Below are positions 36,279-45,593 of a stretch of DNA of 64,000 bases, piece after piece (within the stretch, counting starts at the first letter, position 1; each line of letters starts with the position of its first letter). The stretch spans positions 176,706 to 240,705 of the forward strand of contig NZ_JAKEEB010000010.1 of the NCBI RefSeq assembly GCF_021462825.1. The letters are read 5' to 3'. The position numbers were made by a program, and so were the translations under genes. The notes below the pieces were generated by a model that made no database searches, was not told the origin of the DNA, and saw only the letters and a program-made list of their open reading frames with translations. The DNA comes from Streptomyces glomeratus. GTDB taxonomy: Bacteria > Actinomycetota > Actinomycetes > Streptomycetales > Streptomycetaceae.

Positions 36279-38531
36279 ATGACTAACATCCCCGAGACCG
36301 GACGGACGCCCCGCGTCCAGATCCGGCTGGTCATCATCCAGATCCTCGTCCTCTCCCTTCTCGGCACCCTCGGCGCCCGCCTCTGGTACCTCCAGGTCCG
36401 CAACGGCGCCGAATACGCCAAGGAGGCCTCCGGCAACCACGTCCAGCAGGTCGTCCAGCCCGCCGTGCGCGGCGAGATCCTGGACGCCAGGGGTGTCCCG
36501 ATCGCCGACAACGAGACCCGGCTGGTGGTCTCCGCCTCCCGCACCGACCTGCTGAAGATGAAGGACGACGGCAAGGCGGTTCTGACCAAGCTGGCCGGCG
36601 TCCTGGGCATGAAGCCGCAGGACGTCATGGGCAAGGTCCGCCTGTGTGACGCCAAGACGCCGCAGCCCTGCTGGAACGGCTCCCCGTACCAGCCGATCCC
36701 CATCACCGACGAGGCCACGCCCCGCCAGGCCCTCCAGATCCGCGAGCGCTCCGAGGACTTCCCCGGCATCACCGCCGAACCCGAGGCCGTGCGCCGCTAC
36801 CCGGCCCCCGGAGATGCCAACACCGCCCAGGTCCTCGGCTACCTCTCGCCCGTCACCGACGACGAGATCCAGAAGGCCAAGGACACCGATTCGCCCTATC
36901 TGCGCTCCGACATGGTCGGCCGCTCCGGACTCGAGCGCCAGTACGACAAGGTGCTGCGCGGCAAGGCCGGCGTCACCCGCTACGAGGTCGACAACCTCGG
37001 CCGCGTCCTCGGCAAGGCCAAGAGCGACTCCGCCGAGCCCGGCTCCAACCTGGTCACCAGCATCGACGCGCGCGTCCAGCGAGTCGCCGAGTACGAGCTG
37101 GACACGGCGATGAAGACCGCCCGCAACCAGTTCGACAAGATCACCGGCGAGAAGTACAAGGCCGACTCCGGCGCCGTCATCGTGATGGAGGCCAAGACCG
37201 GCCGGATCGTCGCCATGGCGTCCGCCCCGACCTACGACCCCAACGTCTGGGTCGGCGGCATCTCCGCCAAGGACTACCAGCAGCTCACCGGCAAGGACTC
37301 CGACTACCCGCTGCTCAACCGGGCCATCCAGGGCCAGTCGGCGCCCGGCTCCACCTTCAAGGTGGTCTCCACCGCCGCCGCCATCCAGGCCGGCTACGAC
37401 TTCGACGGCCACTACCCGTGCACCAGTTCGTACTCGGTCGGCGGACAGGTCTTCAAGAACTTCGAGGGAGAGAACTTCGGCCCGATCTCGCTCGGCCGCG
37501 CCCTCGAGGTCTCCTGCGACACCGTCTTCTACGGTCTCGCGGACAACGAGTGGAAGAAGGACGGGGGCATCAACCCCAAGAAGGGGCAGCCCAAGGACTG
37601 GTTCTTCAAGACCGCTCACCAGTTCGGCCTCGGCAAGCCCACCGGCATCGACCTGCCCAACGAGGTCTCCGGCCGCGTCCCCGACCGCCAGTGGAAGCAG
37701 GACTACTGGAAGGCCAACAAGGACGCCTGGTGCAAGACCGGCAAGAAGGACGGCGACTACGTCGCGAGGATCGCGTACGAGAACTGCCTCGAGGGCAACA
37801 AGATGCGCGAGGGTGACGAGATCAACTACTCCATCGGCCAGGGCGACACGCTCCTGACGCCGATACAGGAGGCCACCATCTACGGTGCGATCTCCAACGG
37901 CGGCACGCTGTGGAACCCGACCATCGGCAAGGCGATCATCAGCCCCGACGGCAAGAGCGTGACCGAGATCAAGCCCAAGTCGCACGGCAGGCTGCCGATC
38001 GACGCCAAGACCCGGGACGTCATGGACGAGGCGCTCGCGGGCGTCGTCACCCGCGGTACCGCCGCCTGGAAGTTCGGCGGCTGGCCGCAGGACAAGATCC
38101 CGCTGCACGCCAAGACCGGTACCGCCGAGGTCTACGGCAAGCAGACCACGTCATGGCTGGCCACCTACTCCAAGGACTACGCCGTCGTCATGACCATCGC
38201 TCAGGCCGGTACGGGTTCCGGCGCCTCCGGTGAAGCCGTGCACCACATCTACGACGCCCTCTACGGCGTCCAGAAGGACGGCTCGATCGACAAGGGCAAG
38301 GCGCTGCTCCCCACCCCGCAGCAGGGCCTGCCCAAGATCCGCCCCGACGGTTCGATCGAGGCCCAGAAGATCCAGAAGTACGACCCCAACGCCGACCAGG
38401 CGACCGGCCAGGACCAGCAGGGGACCCCCACCGACAACCCGTCGGCCACCGTGCCGTCGCCCACCGCGAGCAACCGCCGCACCACCCGGCGCTCGGCCCG
38501 CCCGGAGAAGAGGCGGAGGATCCTCGCATGA
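36279..38531 (+). CDS. mrdA: Penicillin-binding protein 2 (class B transpeptidase of the elongation/spore-wall machinery)
   Basis: 750-residue monofunctional peptidoglycan transpeptidase. One N-terminal membrane anchor (LVIIQILVLSLLGTLGARLWYLQV), the pedestal domain, then the penicillin-binding domain: SxxK in SAPGSTFKV (Ser ~354), the SxN-equivalent SCD in EVSCDTVFYG, and KTG in HAKTGTAEV. It works with RodA; its last codons overlap rodA by 4 bp (ATGA), so the two are translationally coupled. A polar C-tail of ~70 residues is Thr/Gln/Arg-rich. No clear ribosome binding site is seen at ATG 36279, which is odd for a core gene. Confidence 0.96.
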   Translation: MTNIPETGRTPRVQIRLVIIQILVLSLLGTLGARLWYLQVRNGAEYAKEASGNHVQQVVQPAVRGEILDARGVPIADNETRLVVSASRTDLLKMKDDGKAVLTKLAGVLGMKPQDVMGKVRLCDAKTPQPCWNGSPYQPIPITDEATPRQALQIRERSEDFPGITAEPEAVRRYPAPGDANTAQVLGYLSPVTDDEIQKAKDTDSPYLRSDMVGRSGLERQYDKVLRGKAGVTRYEVDNLGRVLGKAKSDSAEPGSNLVTSIDARVQRVAEYELDTAMKTARNQFDKITGEKYKADSGAVIVMEAKTGRIVAMASAPTYDPNVWVGGISAKDYQQLTGKDSDYPLLNRAIQGQSAPGSTFKVVSTAAAIQAGYDFDGHYPCTSSYSVGGQVFKNFEGENFGPISLGRALEVSCDTVFYGLADNEWKKDGGINPKKGQPKDWFFKTAHQFGLGKPTGIDLPNEVSGRVPDRQWKQDYWKANKDAWCKTGKKDGDYVARIAYENCLEGNKMREGDEINYSIGQGDTLLTPIQEATIYGAISNGGTLWNPTIGKAIISPDGKSVTEIKPKSHGRLPIDAKTRDVMDEALAGVVTRGTAAWKFGGWPQDKIPLHAKTGTAEVYGKQTTSWLATYSKDYAVVMTIAQAGTGSGASGEAVHHIYDALYGVQKDGSIDKGKALLPTPQQGLPKIRPDGSIEAQKIQKYDPNADQATGQDQQGTPTDNPSATVPSPTASNRRTTRRSARPEKRRRILA

Positions 38532-39727
38532 CCGGAGCGAACAACTTCTCCGTCTCCGGGTACGGCCCCGACCGGGCGGGCTGGACGCGGATCTTCGCCC
38601 GCGACGGCCTGGCCCGCCGGCTCGACTGGCCGATACTGCTGTCGGCCACGGCCCTGTCCCTGATCGGCACCGCCCTGGTCTACTCGGCGACCCGCAACCG
38701 CACCGAGATCAACCAGGGCGACCCGTACTACTTCCTGATCCGCCACCTGATGAACACCGGCATCGGGTTCGCGCTGATGATCGGCACGATCTGGCTCGGC
38801 CACCGCACCCTGCGCACGGCCGTGCCGATCCTGTACGGCATCTCGGTCTTCCTGGTCCTGCTGGTGCTCACCCCGCTCGGCGCGACGGTCAACGGTGCGC
38901 ACGCCTGGATCGTCTTCGGCGGCGGCTTCTCCCTCCAGCCCTCCGAGTTCGTGAAGATCACGATCATTCTGGGCATGGCCATGCTGCTCGCCGCCCGGGT
39001 CGACGCGGGCGACAAGCCCCACCCCGACCACCGGACCGTGGCCCAGTCCCTGGGTCTGGCCGCCGTCCCGATGCTGATCGTGATGCTGATGCCCGACCTC
39101 GGCTCGGTCATGGTCATGGTGATCATCGTGCTGGGCGTGCTGCTGGCCTCCGGCGCCTCCAACCGCTGGGTGTTCGGTCTCATCGGCGCGGGCGCCGTGG
39201 GTGCGCTCGCCATATGGCAGCTGCACATCCTGGACCAGTACCAGATCAACCGCTTCGCCGCCTTCGCCAACCCCAACCTCGACCCCGCGGGCGTCGGCTA
39301 CAACACCAACCAGGCCCGTATCGCGATCGGATCCGGCGGACTCACCGGCGCGGGACTCTTCCACGGCTCGCAGACCACCGGCCAGTTCGTCCCCGAACAG
39401 CAGACCGACTTCGTCTTCACGGTCGCGGGCGAGGAGCTGGGCTTCGTCGGCGCCGGCCTGATCATCGTGCTGCTCGGAGTCGTCCTGTGGCGGGCCTGCC
39501 GGATCGCCCGGGAGACGACCGAGCTGTACGGCACGATCGTCGCCGCGGGCATCATCGCCTGGTTCGCCTTCCAGTCCTTCGAGAACATCGGCATGACCCT
39601 GGGCATCATGCCGGTCGCGGGCCTGCCTCTGCCGTTCGTCTCGTACGGCGGCTCCTCCATGTTCGCCGTCTGGCTGGCGGTGGGACTGCTGCAGTCGATC
39701 CGGTTGCAACGGCCGGTGTCCGCGTAG
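38528..39727 (+). CDS. rodA: RodA/SEDS peptidoglycan polymerase (Sfr in Streptomyces)
   Basis: 399-residue SEDS-family membrane protein with about ten helices. SEDS hallmarks: NGAHAWIVFGGGFSLQPSEFVK with the conserved W and QPSE, the large outer loop with DQYQINRFAAFANPNLDP, and GGSSMFAVWLAVGLL near the C-terminus. The Asp required for glycan polymerisation is likely in the loop GEELGFVGAG-ILY region by family position. It pairs with PBP2 immediately upstream (4-bp overlap, GGAGG inside the end of the PBP2 gene). Confidence 0.96.
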   Translation: MTGANNFSVSGYGPDRAGWTRIFARDGLARRLDWPILLSATALSLIGTALVYSATRNRTEINQGDPYYFLIRHLMNTGIGFALMIGTIWLGHRTLRTAVPILYGISVFLVLLVLTPLGATVNGAHAWIVFGGGFSLQPSEFVKITIILGMAMLLAARVDAGDKPHPDHRTVAQSLGLAAVPMLIVMLMPDLGSVMVMVIIVLGVLLASGASNRWVFGLIGAGAVGALAIWQLHILDQYQINRFAAFANPNLDPAGVGYNTNQARIAIGSGGLTGAGLFHGSQTTGQFVPEQQTDFVFTVAGEELGFVGAGLIIVLLGVVLWRACRIARETTELYGTIVAAGIIAWFAFQSFENIGMTLGIMPVAGLPLPFVSYGGSSMFAVWLAVGLLQSIRLQRPVSA

Positions 39728-39755
39728 ACGTCAAAGGAGGGGGCGGAGGTCGTTA

Positions 39756-39771
39756 CCGGCCGAAAGGCCGG
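39756..39771 (+). terminator. Short hairpin after rodA
   Basis: A 6-bp stem CCGGCC-GAAA-GGCCGG with a stable GNRA loop, 28 bp past the rodA stop. It may end the mre-rodA transcript; weak evidence. Confidence 0.45.
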
Positions 39772-39851
39772 GGCGTTCGGCGGAGGAGCGCATTCCAGAC
39801 GAACGCCGGCGGACTCTGCCCTGGCGGCCCGTTTGCCACTAGATTCAGTTC

Positions 39852-41390
39852 ATGGCGGACACAAAACGCGAAATCGAGCGCAAGTACGAGGCCGCGACCG
39901 GTGACGCACTGCCCGACCTGACCGCCGTCGGCGGTGTCTCGGCCGTCATCGACAAGGGCGTCGCCGAACTCGACGCCACCTACTACGACACGGCCGACGC
40001 ACGACTGGCCGACGCCTCACTGACACTGCGCCGCCGCACCGGCGGTGCCGACGCCGGCTGGCACCTCAAGCTTCCCGTCGCCGAAGGCGTCCGCGACGAG
40101 GTCCGCGCCCCGCTCTCCGACACCGTCCCCCCATACCTGTCCAGCCTCGTCCGCTCCCGGGTCCGGGACGCCGAACTCGTCCCCGTCGTCCGGCTCCGCT
40201 CCTCGCGCGACGTCCGCCACCTCGTCGACGCCGACGGCACTCTGCTCGCCGAGGTCAGCCTCGACCGGGTGCACGCCGAGCGGCTCAGCGGCGGCGCGGG
40301 CACCGCCGACTGGACCGAGATCGAGGTCGAACTCGCGGACGACCAAGACCCCGCCTTCCTCGACAAGGTCGACAAGAAGCTCCGCAAAGCGGGCGTGAGC
40401 CGCTCCTCGGCCCCGTCCAAACTGGCCAGGGCGCTGGAGGAGACCGCCGGCCGCCCCGAGCCCACCGCGACCGGCGGGCGGCAGCCACCGCCCGCCCCGG
40501 CCGGTCCCCGACGGCCACCGGCCACAGCGGGCGGCCACGTCCTCGCCTACGTCCGTGCCCAGCGCGACGCCATCGTCGCCCTCGACCCCGCGGTGCGCCG
40601 GGACGTCCACGACTCCGTGCACTCCATGCGCGTCGCCACCCGCCGGCTACGCAGCACCTTCCGCTCGTTCGGCAAGGTCCTCGACCGCCGGGTCACCGAC
40701 CCGATCGCCGACGAGCTGAAGTGGCTGGCCGGCGAGCTGGGCGTCGACCGCGACCGGGAGGTCCTCACCGAGCACCTGACGAACGCCGTGTCCGAACTGC
40801 CCCGCCCCCTGATCTCAGGCCCCGTCCGCAACCGCCTGCGCACCTGGTCCGACGCCCGGCACGACGGCTCCCGTCGCCGTCTGATCAGCGTCCTCGACGG
40901 CGAGCGCTATCTGAGCCTGCTGAACGCGCTCGACACCCTGATCGCCGACCCACCCCTGCTGAAGGCCGCCGCCAAGGACCCGGCGAAGGCGATCGCCAAG
41001 GCCGTACGCAAGGATTTCCGCAAGGTCGCCGACCTGGTCGGCCGGGCCCTCGACCTGCCCCCGGGCAGCGACCGCGACATCGCGATCCACGAGGCACGCA
41101 AGAAGGCCAAGCGCACCCGGTACGCGGCCGAGGCCGCCGCACCGGCGCTGGGCAGGCCCGCCGAGGCCCTGGTCAGGTCGATGAAGTCGCTCCAGACCCT
41201 GCTCGGCGACCACCAGGACAGCGTGATGGCCCGCGAGGCCCTGCTGGAACTCTCGGCCCGGGCACACGCGGCGGGGGAGAGCACCTTCACCTACGGCGTT
41301 CTGTACGGGCGGGAGGAACAGCGAGCGGCGGCCGCGGAGGCGGCACTGCCGCAGCTGTGGCAGACGGTGCGGGCCGAGATGGCCGTCTGA
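39852..41390 (+). CDS. CYTH-CHAD domain protein (polyphosphate-associated)
   Basis: 512 residues. The N-terminal CYTH (triphosphate tunnel) domain has the ExExK motif in KREIERKYEA and further acidic/basic strands to ~195. A Pro-rich linker (~200-225) leads to the C-terminal CHAD helical domain with conserved His and Lys/Arg in HDSVHSMRVATRRLRSTFRSF and HEARKKAKRTRYAAEA. CYTH domains hydrolyse triphosphate or bind polyphosphate, and CHAD domains bind polyphosphate granules, so a role in polyphosphate or tripolyphosphate metabolism is likely. Single gene at the end of the cell-shape cluster. Confidence 0.93.
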   Translation: MADTKREIERKYEAATGDALPDLTAVGGVSAVIDKGVAELDATYYDTADARLADASLTLRRRTGGADAGWHLKLPVAEGVRDEVRAPLSDTVPPYLSSLVRSRVRDAELVPVVRLRSSRDVRHLVDADGTLLAEVSLDRVHAERLSGGAGTADWTEIEVELADDQDPAFLDKVDKKLRKAGVSRSSAPSKLARALEETAGRPEPTATGGRQPPPAPAGPRRPPATAGGHVLAYVRAQRDAIVALDPAVRRDVHDSVHSMRVATRRLRSTFRSFGKVLDRRVTDPIADELKWLAGELGVDRDREVLTEHLTNAVSELPRPLISGPVRNRLRTWSDARHDGSRRRLISVLDGERYLSLLNALDTLIADPPLLKAAAKDPAKAIAKAVRKDFRKVADLVGRALDLPPGSDRDIAIHEARKKAKRTRYAAEAAAPALGRPAEALVRSMKSLQTLLGDHQDSVMAREALLELSARAHAAGESTFTYGVLYGREEQRAAAAEAALPQLWQTVRAEMAV

Positions 41391-41456
41391 ACGGGCGGCC
41401 GAGGGCCGGACGGCAGGAGGCGCTCGGCGGCCGGGCCGGGAGCGGACGCCGGCCGA

Positions 41457-41498
41457 GCAGGAAGCGGACGGCGGCCGGGCAGGAAGCGGACGGCCGGG
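41457..41498. repeat. Short imperfect tandem repeat before the radical SAM gene
   Basis: Two copies of a ~22-bp unit beginning GCAGGAAGCGGACGGC (41457-41478 and 41479-41498). A decayed half copy lies upstream (41439-41456). It is non-coding and lies in the 233-bp gap after the CYTH-CHAD gene. Confidence 0.7.
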
Positions 41499-41623
41499 AG
41501 CCGGGCCACCGGGCCGGGCGCCCGGCTCCGTCCCGGACCTCTGGGCGTCCGAGGACCGGCCGGGGGCGCGTTAGGCTTGATGGTCACCCCTATCCGTTCC
41601 CTCCAGCCCACGAAAGTCGCGAG

Positions 41624-43594
41624 ATGTCTGCCGAAGCCGCCGTATCGGTGTTCCCGCAGCTCGAAGCTCTGCTCCCGCACGTGCAGAAGCCGATCCAGTA
41701 CGTCGGCGGTGAGCTGAACTCCACCGTCAAGCCGTGGGACTCCTGTGACGTCCGCTGGGCGCTCATGTATCCCGACGCCTACGAGGTCGGTCTGCCCAAC
41801 CAGGGCGTCATGATCCTCTACGAGGTCCTGAACGAGCAGGAGGGCGTCCTCGCCGAGCGCACCTACAGCGTGTGGCCGGACCTGGAGGCCCTGATGCGGG
41901 AGCACGGCGTCCCGCAGTTCACGGTGGACAGCCACCGCCCGGTGAAGGCCTTCGACGTCTTCGGCCTGTCCTTCTCCACCGAGCTGGGCTACACGAACAT
42001 GCTGACGGCCCTGGACCTGGCGGACATCCCGCTGGAGTCCAAGGACCGCACCGTCGACGACCCGATCGTGGTGGCCGGCGGCCACGCGGCCTTCAACCCC
42101 GAGCCGATCGCCGACTTCATCGACTGCGCGGTGATCGGCGACGGCGAACAGGCCGTCCTGGAGGTCACCAGGCTGATCCGCGCCTGGAAGGCGGAGGGCC
42201 GTCCGGGCGGACGCGAGGAGCTCCTCTTCCGTCTGGCGAAGACCGGCGGGGTCTACGTACCGGCCTTCTACGACGTCGAGTACCTCCCCGACGGCCGTAT
42301 CGGCCGCGTCGTCCCCAACAGGTCGGGCGTCCCGTGGCGCGTGTCGAAGCACACGGTCATGGACCTCGACGAGTGGCCGTACCCCAAGCAGCCCCTCGTC
42401 CCGCTGGCGGAGACGGTCCACGAACGCATGTCCGTCGAGATCTTCCGCGGCTGCACCCGCGGCTGCCGCTTCTGCCAGGCGGGCATGATCACCCGCCCGG
42501 TCCGCGAGCGCTCGATCACCGGCATCGGCGAGATGGTCGACAAGGGCCTGAAGGCGACGGGCTTCGAGGAGGTCGGCCTGCTCTCCCTCTCCTCCGCGGA
42601 CCACTCCGAGATCGGTGACATCGCCAAGGGCCTGGCGGACCGCTACGAGGAAGACAAGATCGGCCTGTCTCTCCCCTCCACCCGTGTGGACGCCTTCAAC
42701 ATCGACCTGGCGAACGAGCTGACCCGCAACGGCCGCCGCTCGGGGCTCACCTTCGCCCCCGAGGGCGGCTCCGAGCGCATCCGCAAGGTCATCAACAAGA
42801 TGGTCTCGGAAGAGGACCTGATCAGGACGGTCGCCACGGCGTACGGCAACGGCTGGCGCCAGGTGAAGCTGTACTTCATGTGCGGCCTGCCGACGGAGAC
42901 CGACGAGGACGTCCTCCAGATCGCCGACATGGCCACGCACGTGATCCGGAAGGGCCGCGAGGTCTCCGGCTCGAACGACATCCGCTGCACGGTCTCGATC
43001 GGCGGCTTCGTCCCCAAGCCCCACACCCCCTTCCAGTGGGCCCCGCAGCTCTCGGCGGAGGAGACGGACGCGCGTCTGGAGAAGCTCCGCGACAAGATCC
43101 GCGGCGACAAGAAGTACGGCCGGTCGATCGGTTTCCGCTATCACGACGGCAAGCCTGGCATCGTCGAGGGACTCCTCTCCCGCGGCGACCGCCGTATCGG
43201 CGCGGTGATCCGCGCGGTCTACGAGGACGGCGGCCGCTTCGACGGCTGGCGCGAGCACTTCTCGTACGACCGCTGGATGGCCTGCGCGGACAAGGCGCTG
43301 GCTCCCTTCGGCGTGGACGTCGACTGGTACACCACCCGCGAGCGCACCTACGAGGAGGTCCTCCCCTGGGACCACCTCGACTCGGGCCTCGACAAGGACT
43401 GGCTCTGGGAGGACTGGCAGGACGCCCTCGACGAGACGGAGGTCGAGGACTGCCGCTGGACGCCGTGCTTCGACTGCGGCGTGTGCCCGCAGATGGACAC
43501 GGCCATCCAAATCGGCCCGACCGGCAAGAAGTTGCTGCCTCTGACGGTCAAGAACGCCGGTCCGACGCCCGCAGCGAGTGGTCACGCGCACTGA
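41624..43594 (+). CDS. TIGR03960-family B12-binding-like radical SAM protein
   Basis: 656 residues. The N-terminal ~200 residues form a B12-binding-like Rossmann domain (DVRWALMYPDAYEVGLPNQG). The radical SAM core has C-x3-C-x2-C in RGCTRGCRFCQAGM, coordinating a 4Fe-4S cluster, and SAM-site sequence TFAPEGGSERIR. A Cys-rich end follows (CFDCGVCPQMDT). In many bacteria it sits directly before, or is fused to, TIGR03936/DUF2344 and near rne-rplU-rpmA, suggesting an RNA or ribosome modification role not yet proven. Here its partner is 16 kb away. Its last 20 codons contain a 17-bp stretch duplicated at 45594. Confidence 0.93.
   Translation: MSAEAAVSVFPQLEALLPHVQKPIQYVGGELNSTVKPWDSCDVRWALMYPDAYEVGLPNQGVMILYEVLNEQEGVLAERTYSVWPDLEALMREHGVPQFTVDSHRPVKAFDVFGLSFSTELGYTNMLTALDLADIPLESKDRTVDDPIVVAGGHAAFNPEPIADFIDCAVIGDGEQAVLEVTRLIRAWKAEGRPGGREELLFRLAKTGGVYVPAFYDVEYLPDGRIGRVVPNRSGVPWRVSKHTVMDLDEWPYPKQPLVPLAETVHERMSVEIFRGCTRGCRFCQAGMITRPVRERSITGIGEMVDKGLKATGFEEVGLLSLSSADHSEIGDIAKGLADRYEEDKIGLSLPSTRVDAFNIDLANELTRNGRRSGLTFAPEGGSERIRKVINKMVSEEDLIRTVATAYGNGWRQVKLYFMCGLPTETDEDVLQIADMATHVIRKGREVSGSNDIRCTVSIGGFVPKPHTPFQWAPQLSAEETDARLEKLRDKIRGDKKYGRSIGFRYHDGKPGIVEGLLSRGDRRIGAVIRAVYEDGGRFDGWREHFSYDRWMACADKALAPFGVDVDWYTTRERTYEEVLPWDHLDSGLDKDWLWEDWQDALDETEVEDCRWTPCFDCGVCPQMDTAIQIGPTGKKLLPLTVKNAGPTPAASGHAH
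43533..43549 (+). repeat. Left copy of a 17-bp direct repeat bounding a 2.06-kb segment
   Basis: TGCTGCCTCTGACGGTC lies inside the 3' end of the radical SAM gene, where the protein reads LLPLTVKNAGP. The identical sequence recurs 2061 bp downstream. It is read here as one boundary of an inserted or duplicated segment. Confidence 0.8.
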
Positions 43595-43775
43595 TGTGAG
43601 TGAGGCACTCGATCGTGTGATTGAGGCTCTGGCGGGGGTGAGCACGGAGGAGGTGGCCTCCGGGCCGGCTGCGGCCGGTGCCGCGCATCCTCGCCCGCCG
43701 GTGCCGTCGGTGGTGTCCCGGACGCCGCTGCCGGGCCCTGCCGGCGCCTTGCAGATCGTCTTCGAGGCGGTCTGA
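43578..43775 (+). CDS. Possible small protein overlapping the radical SAM 3' end
   Basis: A 65-codon frame from GTG 43578 (or 59 codons from GTG 43599), overlapping the end of the radical SAM gene by 17 bp. It reads DVSEALDRVIEALAGVSTEEV, a plausible amphipathic helix, then a Pro/Ala-rich stretch ending ALQIVFEAV. Third-position GC is weak over the first dozen codons and strong later. A terminator follows 38 bp after the stop. No family was recognised; it may be a genuine small gene or a leftover of the rearrangement at this junction. Confidence 0.4.
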   Translation: MVTRTDVSEALDRVIEALAGVSTEEVASGPAAAGAAHPRPPVPSVVSRTPLPGPAGALQIVFEAV

Positions 43776-43813
43776 GGGCCCGTTCCGGGCCTATGCACGC
43801 CTGCGCGGCCCTT

Positions 43814-43842
43814 GAGCCCCCTTCCTGGTCGGGAGGGGGCTC
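43814..43842 (+). terminator. Terminator after the radical SAM / small gene
   Basis: A 12-bp stem with one wobble, GAGCCCCCTTCC at 43814-43825 with 43831-43842, loop TGGTC, followed by TTGTGT. Confidence 0.8.
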
Positions 43843-44199
43843 TTGTGTACGACGCCGCACCCAACCCGTCGGGCAGGAGCCCTCTGGCATCTCGTGCGCT
43901 CAACCTCGGCCGTTCGACGTCACTCCAGTGAGTGGTTGAGCCGGTCCGGCACCGTGTCGCAACCCACCCGGCCGGTCGCCCTGCAAGACGCTGAAGGCAA
44001 AGAGTGTCCCTGCGTCGACGTACGTGCCGAACGGGCCGGCGTCGTTGGCCGTATGAGAGGACCAGAGGGCAGGCGGACCCGCCTCGCCGGCGCAAAGGGA
44101 CGTGGCATGCCTGCGGCTCTCCGAAATCCGCCTGTTCCGCGCGATGTTCCGGGCCGAGAGGGTGGGCGTCGCGGTACCGACCGATCGGGAGTCAGGAAC
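43843..44199 (+). other. Upstream region of the COG4705 gene with a nested dyad
   Basis: 357 bases without a firm gene. At 43901-43942 CTCAACC pairs with GGTTGAG around an inner TCACT-CC-AGTGA palindrome (43922-43933), which could be an operator or a leader hairpin. In-frame codons exist upstream of the COG4705 start but are Arg-rich and lack similarity to the family. Confidence 0.4.
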
Positions 44200-45078
44200 A
44201 TGGAAGAGCCGGAAGTGCTTACCGACCTGGATGTCGCCAGCACCGACAAGTACGTCATGAAGAAGCTGCCGGAGGTCACCCTGGCCTTCTGGATCATGAA
44301 GATCGCTGCGACGACCCTCGGCGAGACAGCCGGTGATCTCTTCTCCCAGACGCTCAAACTGGGCTACTTCCTGACCACGATCGCGCTGTTCCTGCTCTTC
44401 GTGGTCACGCTCGTCGTCCAGCTCAACTCCAAGCGGTACAACCCGCTCTTCTACTGGACCGTCATCCTGTCCACCAGCATGGCGGGCACCACGATGTCCG
44501 ATTTCATGAACCGGGACGCCAGCGAGAAGTACCTCTCCAACGGGGCCACCTCGCTGGGCTGGGGCCCGCAGGGCCTGGGACTGGGCTACCCGGCCGGCGC
44601 CGCGATCCTGATCTCGATCCTGATCGTGATCTTCGCCGTCTGGAAGTTCACCGGGATGACGTTCGTCATCCGGGACATCACGACCTTTCGCGGTGAGGCC
44701 CTCTTCTGGTCGGCGATCCTCGTCTCCAACACCCTCGGCACGTCCATGGGGGACTTTCTGTCCGACAGTTCCGGGCTCGGCTACCTGGGCGGCGCACTCG
44801 TGGTCTCGGCACTGCTGGCGGTGCTCCTCCTCCTCATGCGGGTACCGGTCGTTCCCAACGTCCTGCTGTTCTGGATCGCTTTCGTGCTCACCCGTCCGCT
44901 CGGTGCCACCGCGGGTGACTTCCTCACCAAGCCCAGCGCCAAGGGCGGTCTGGACCTCGGCACGGTGGGCTCATCCGCCGTACTTCTCTCGGTCCTCCTC
45001 GGTCTCATGTGCTACGCCCACATGCAGGAGCGCGGGAACGCCGTCCCGGGAGGCAAGGTCGTGGCCCGGAACTCCTGA
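44200..45078 (+). CDS. COG4705-type multi-pass membrane protein with four internal repeats
   Basis: 292 residues with about eight helices, arranged as four repeats of two helices. Each contains a Gly/Thr/Asp signature: TLGETAGDLF (~48), MAGTTMSDFM (~99), TLGTSMGDFL (~181) and PLGATAGDFL (~242). The N-terminus KKLPEVTLAFWIMKI is typical of this uncharacterised family. The repeated small-residue plus Asp motifs in membrane helices suggest an ion or metal pathway, but no transport activity is established. Start ATG 44200 has GGGAG 8-11 nt upstream. Followed 96 bp later by an arsenate-reductase-like gene, within the 2.06-kb repeat-bounded segment. Confidence 0.85.
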   Translation: MEEPEVLTDLDVASTDKYVMKKLPEVTLAFWIMKIAATTLGETAGDLFSQTLKLGYFLTTIALFLLFVVTLVVQLNSKRYNPLFYWTVILSTSMAGTTMSDFMNRDASEKYLSNGATSLGWGPQGLGLGYPAGAAILISILIVIFAVWKFTGMTFVIRDITTFRGEALFWSAILVSNTLGTSMGDFLSDSSGLGYLGGALVVSALLAVLLLLMRVPVVPNVLLFWIAFVLTRPLGATAGDFLTKPSAKGGLDLGTVGSSAVLLSVLLGLMCYAHMQERGNAVPGGKVVARNS

Positions 45079-45174
45079 ATCCGGGTGCGCACACGGCACG
45101 GCGGGCGGGGTACGGTGCCTGGGGCGGTCGGCTCCAATGCTCGCTGAACCACCCTCCTCAGGAAGACCTCGCCC

Positions 45175-45585
45175 ATGAGCACTCCCGCTCCACGTCCGTC
45201 GGCACTGTTCGTCTGCGTCCACAACGCCGGTCGCTCCCAGATGGCCGCCGCGTTCCTCACCCACCTCGCCGGAGACCGCGTCGAGGTCCGTTCTGCCGGC
45301 TCCGCTCCGGCCGACGCCGTCAACCCGGCTGTGGTGGAGGCGATGCAAGAGGTCGGCATCGACATCGCCGCCGAGACGCCGAAGGTACTGACCGTCGAGG
45401 CCGTGCAGGCATCGGATGTGGTGATCACCATGGGATGCGGCGACACCTGTCCCGTATTCCCCGGCAAGAGGTACCTGGACTGGCAAGTCGACGATCCTGC
45501 CAGGCAGGGAGTCGAGGCGGTCCGCCCGATCCGGGACGAGATCGAACACCGTATCCGCGGCCTGGCGGCAGACCTGGCCGGCTGA
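45175..45585 (+). CDS. Arsenate reductase (ArsC, low-molecular-weight phosphatase fold)
   Basis: 136 residues. The P-loop CVHNAGRSQMAAAF carries catalytic Cys14 and Arg20. Second and third Cys are present in TMGCGDTCPVFPGKRYLDW (Cys88, Cys92), the relay pattern of the thioredoxin- or mycothiol-coupled arsenate reductases. It would reduce arsenate to arsenite in the cytoplasm. It is an orphan: no arsR, acr3/arsB or other arsenic genes lie nearby, so alternatively it may act as a phosphatase or in another redox role. Its 3' end is 8 bp from the right copy of the 17-bp repeat. Confidence 0.85.
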   Translation: MSTPAPRPSALFVCVHNAGRSQMAAAFLTHLAGDRVEVRSAGSAPADAVNPAVVEAMQEVGIDIAAETPKVLTVEAVQASDVVITMGCGDTCPVFPGKRYLDWQVDDPARQGVEAVRPIRDEIEHRIRGLAADLAG

Positions 45586-45593
45586 CGACGCCC

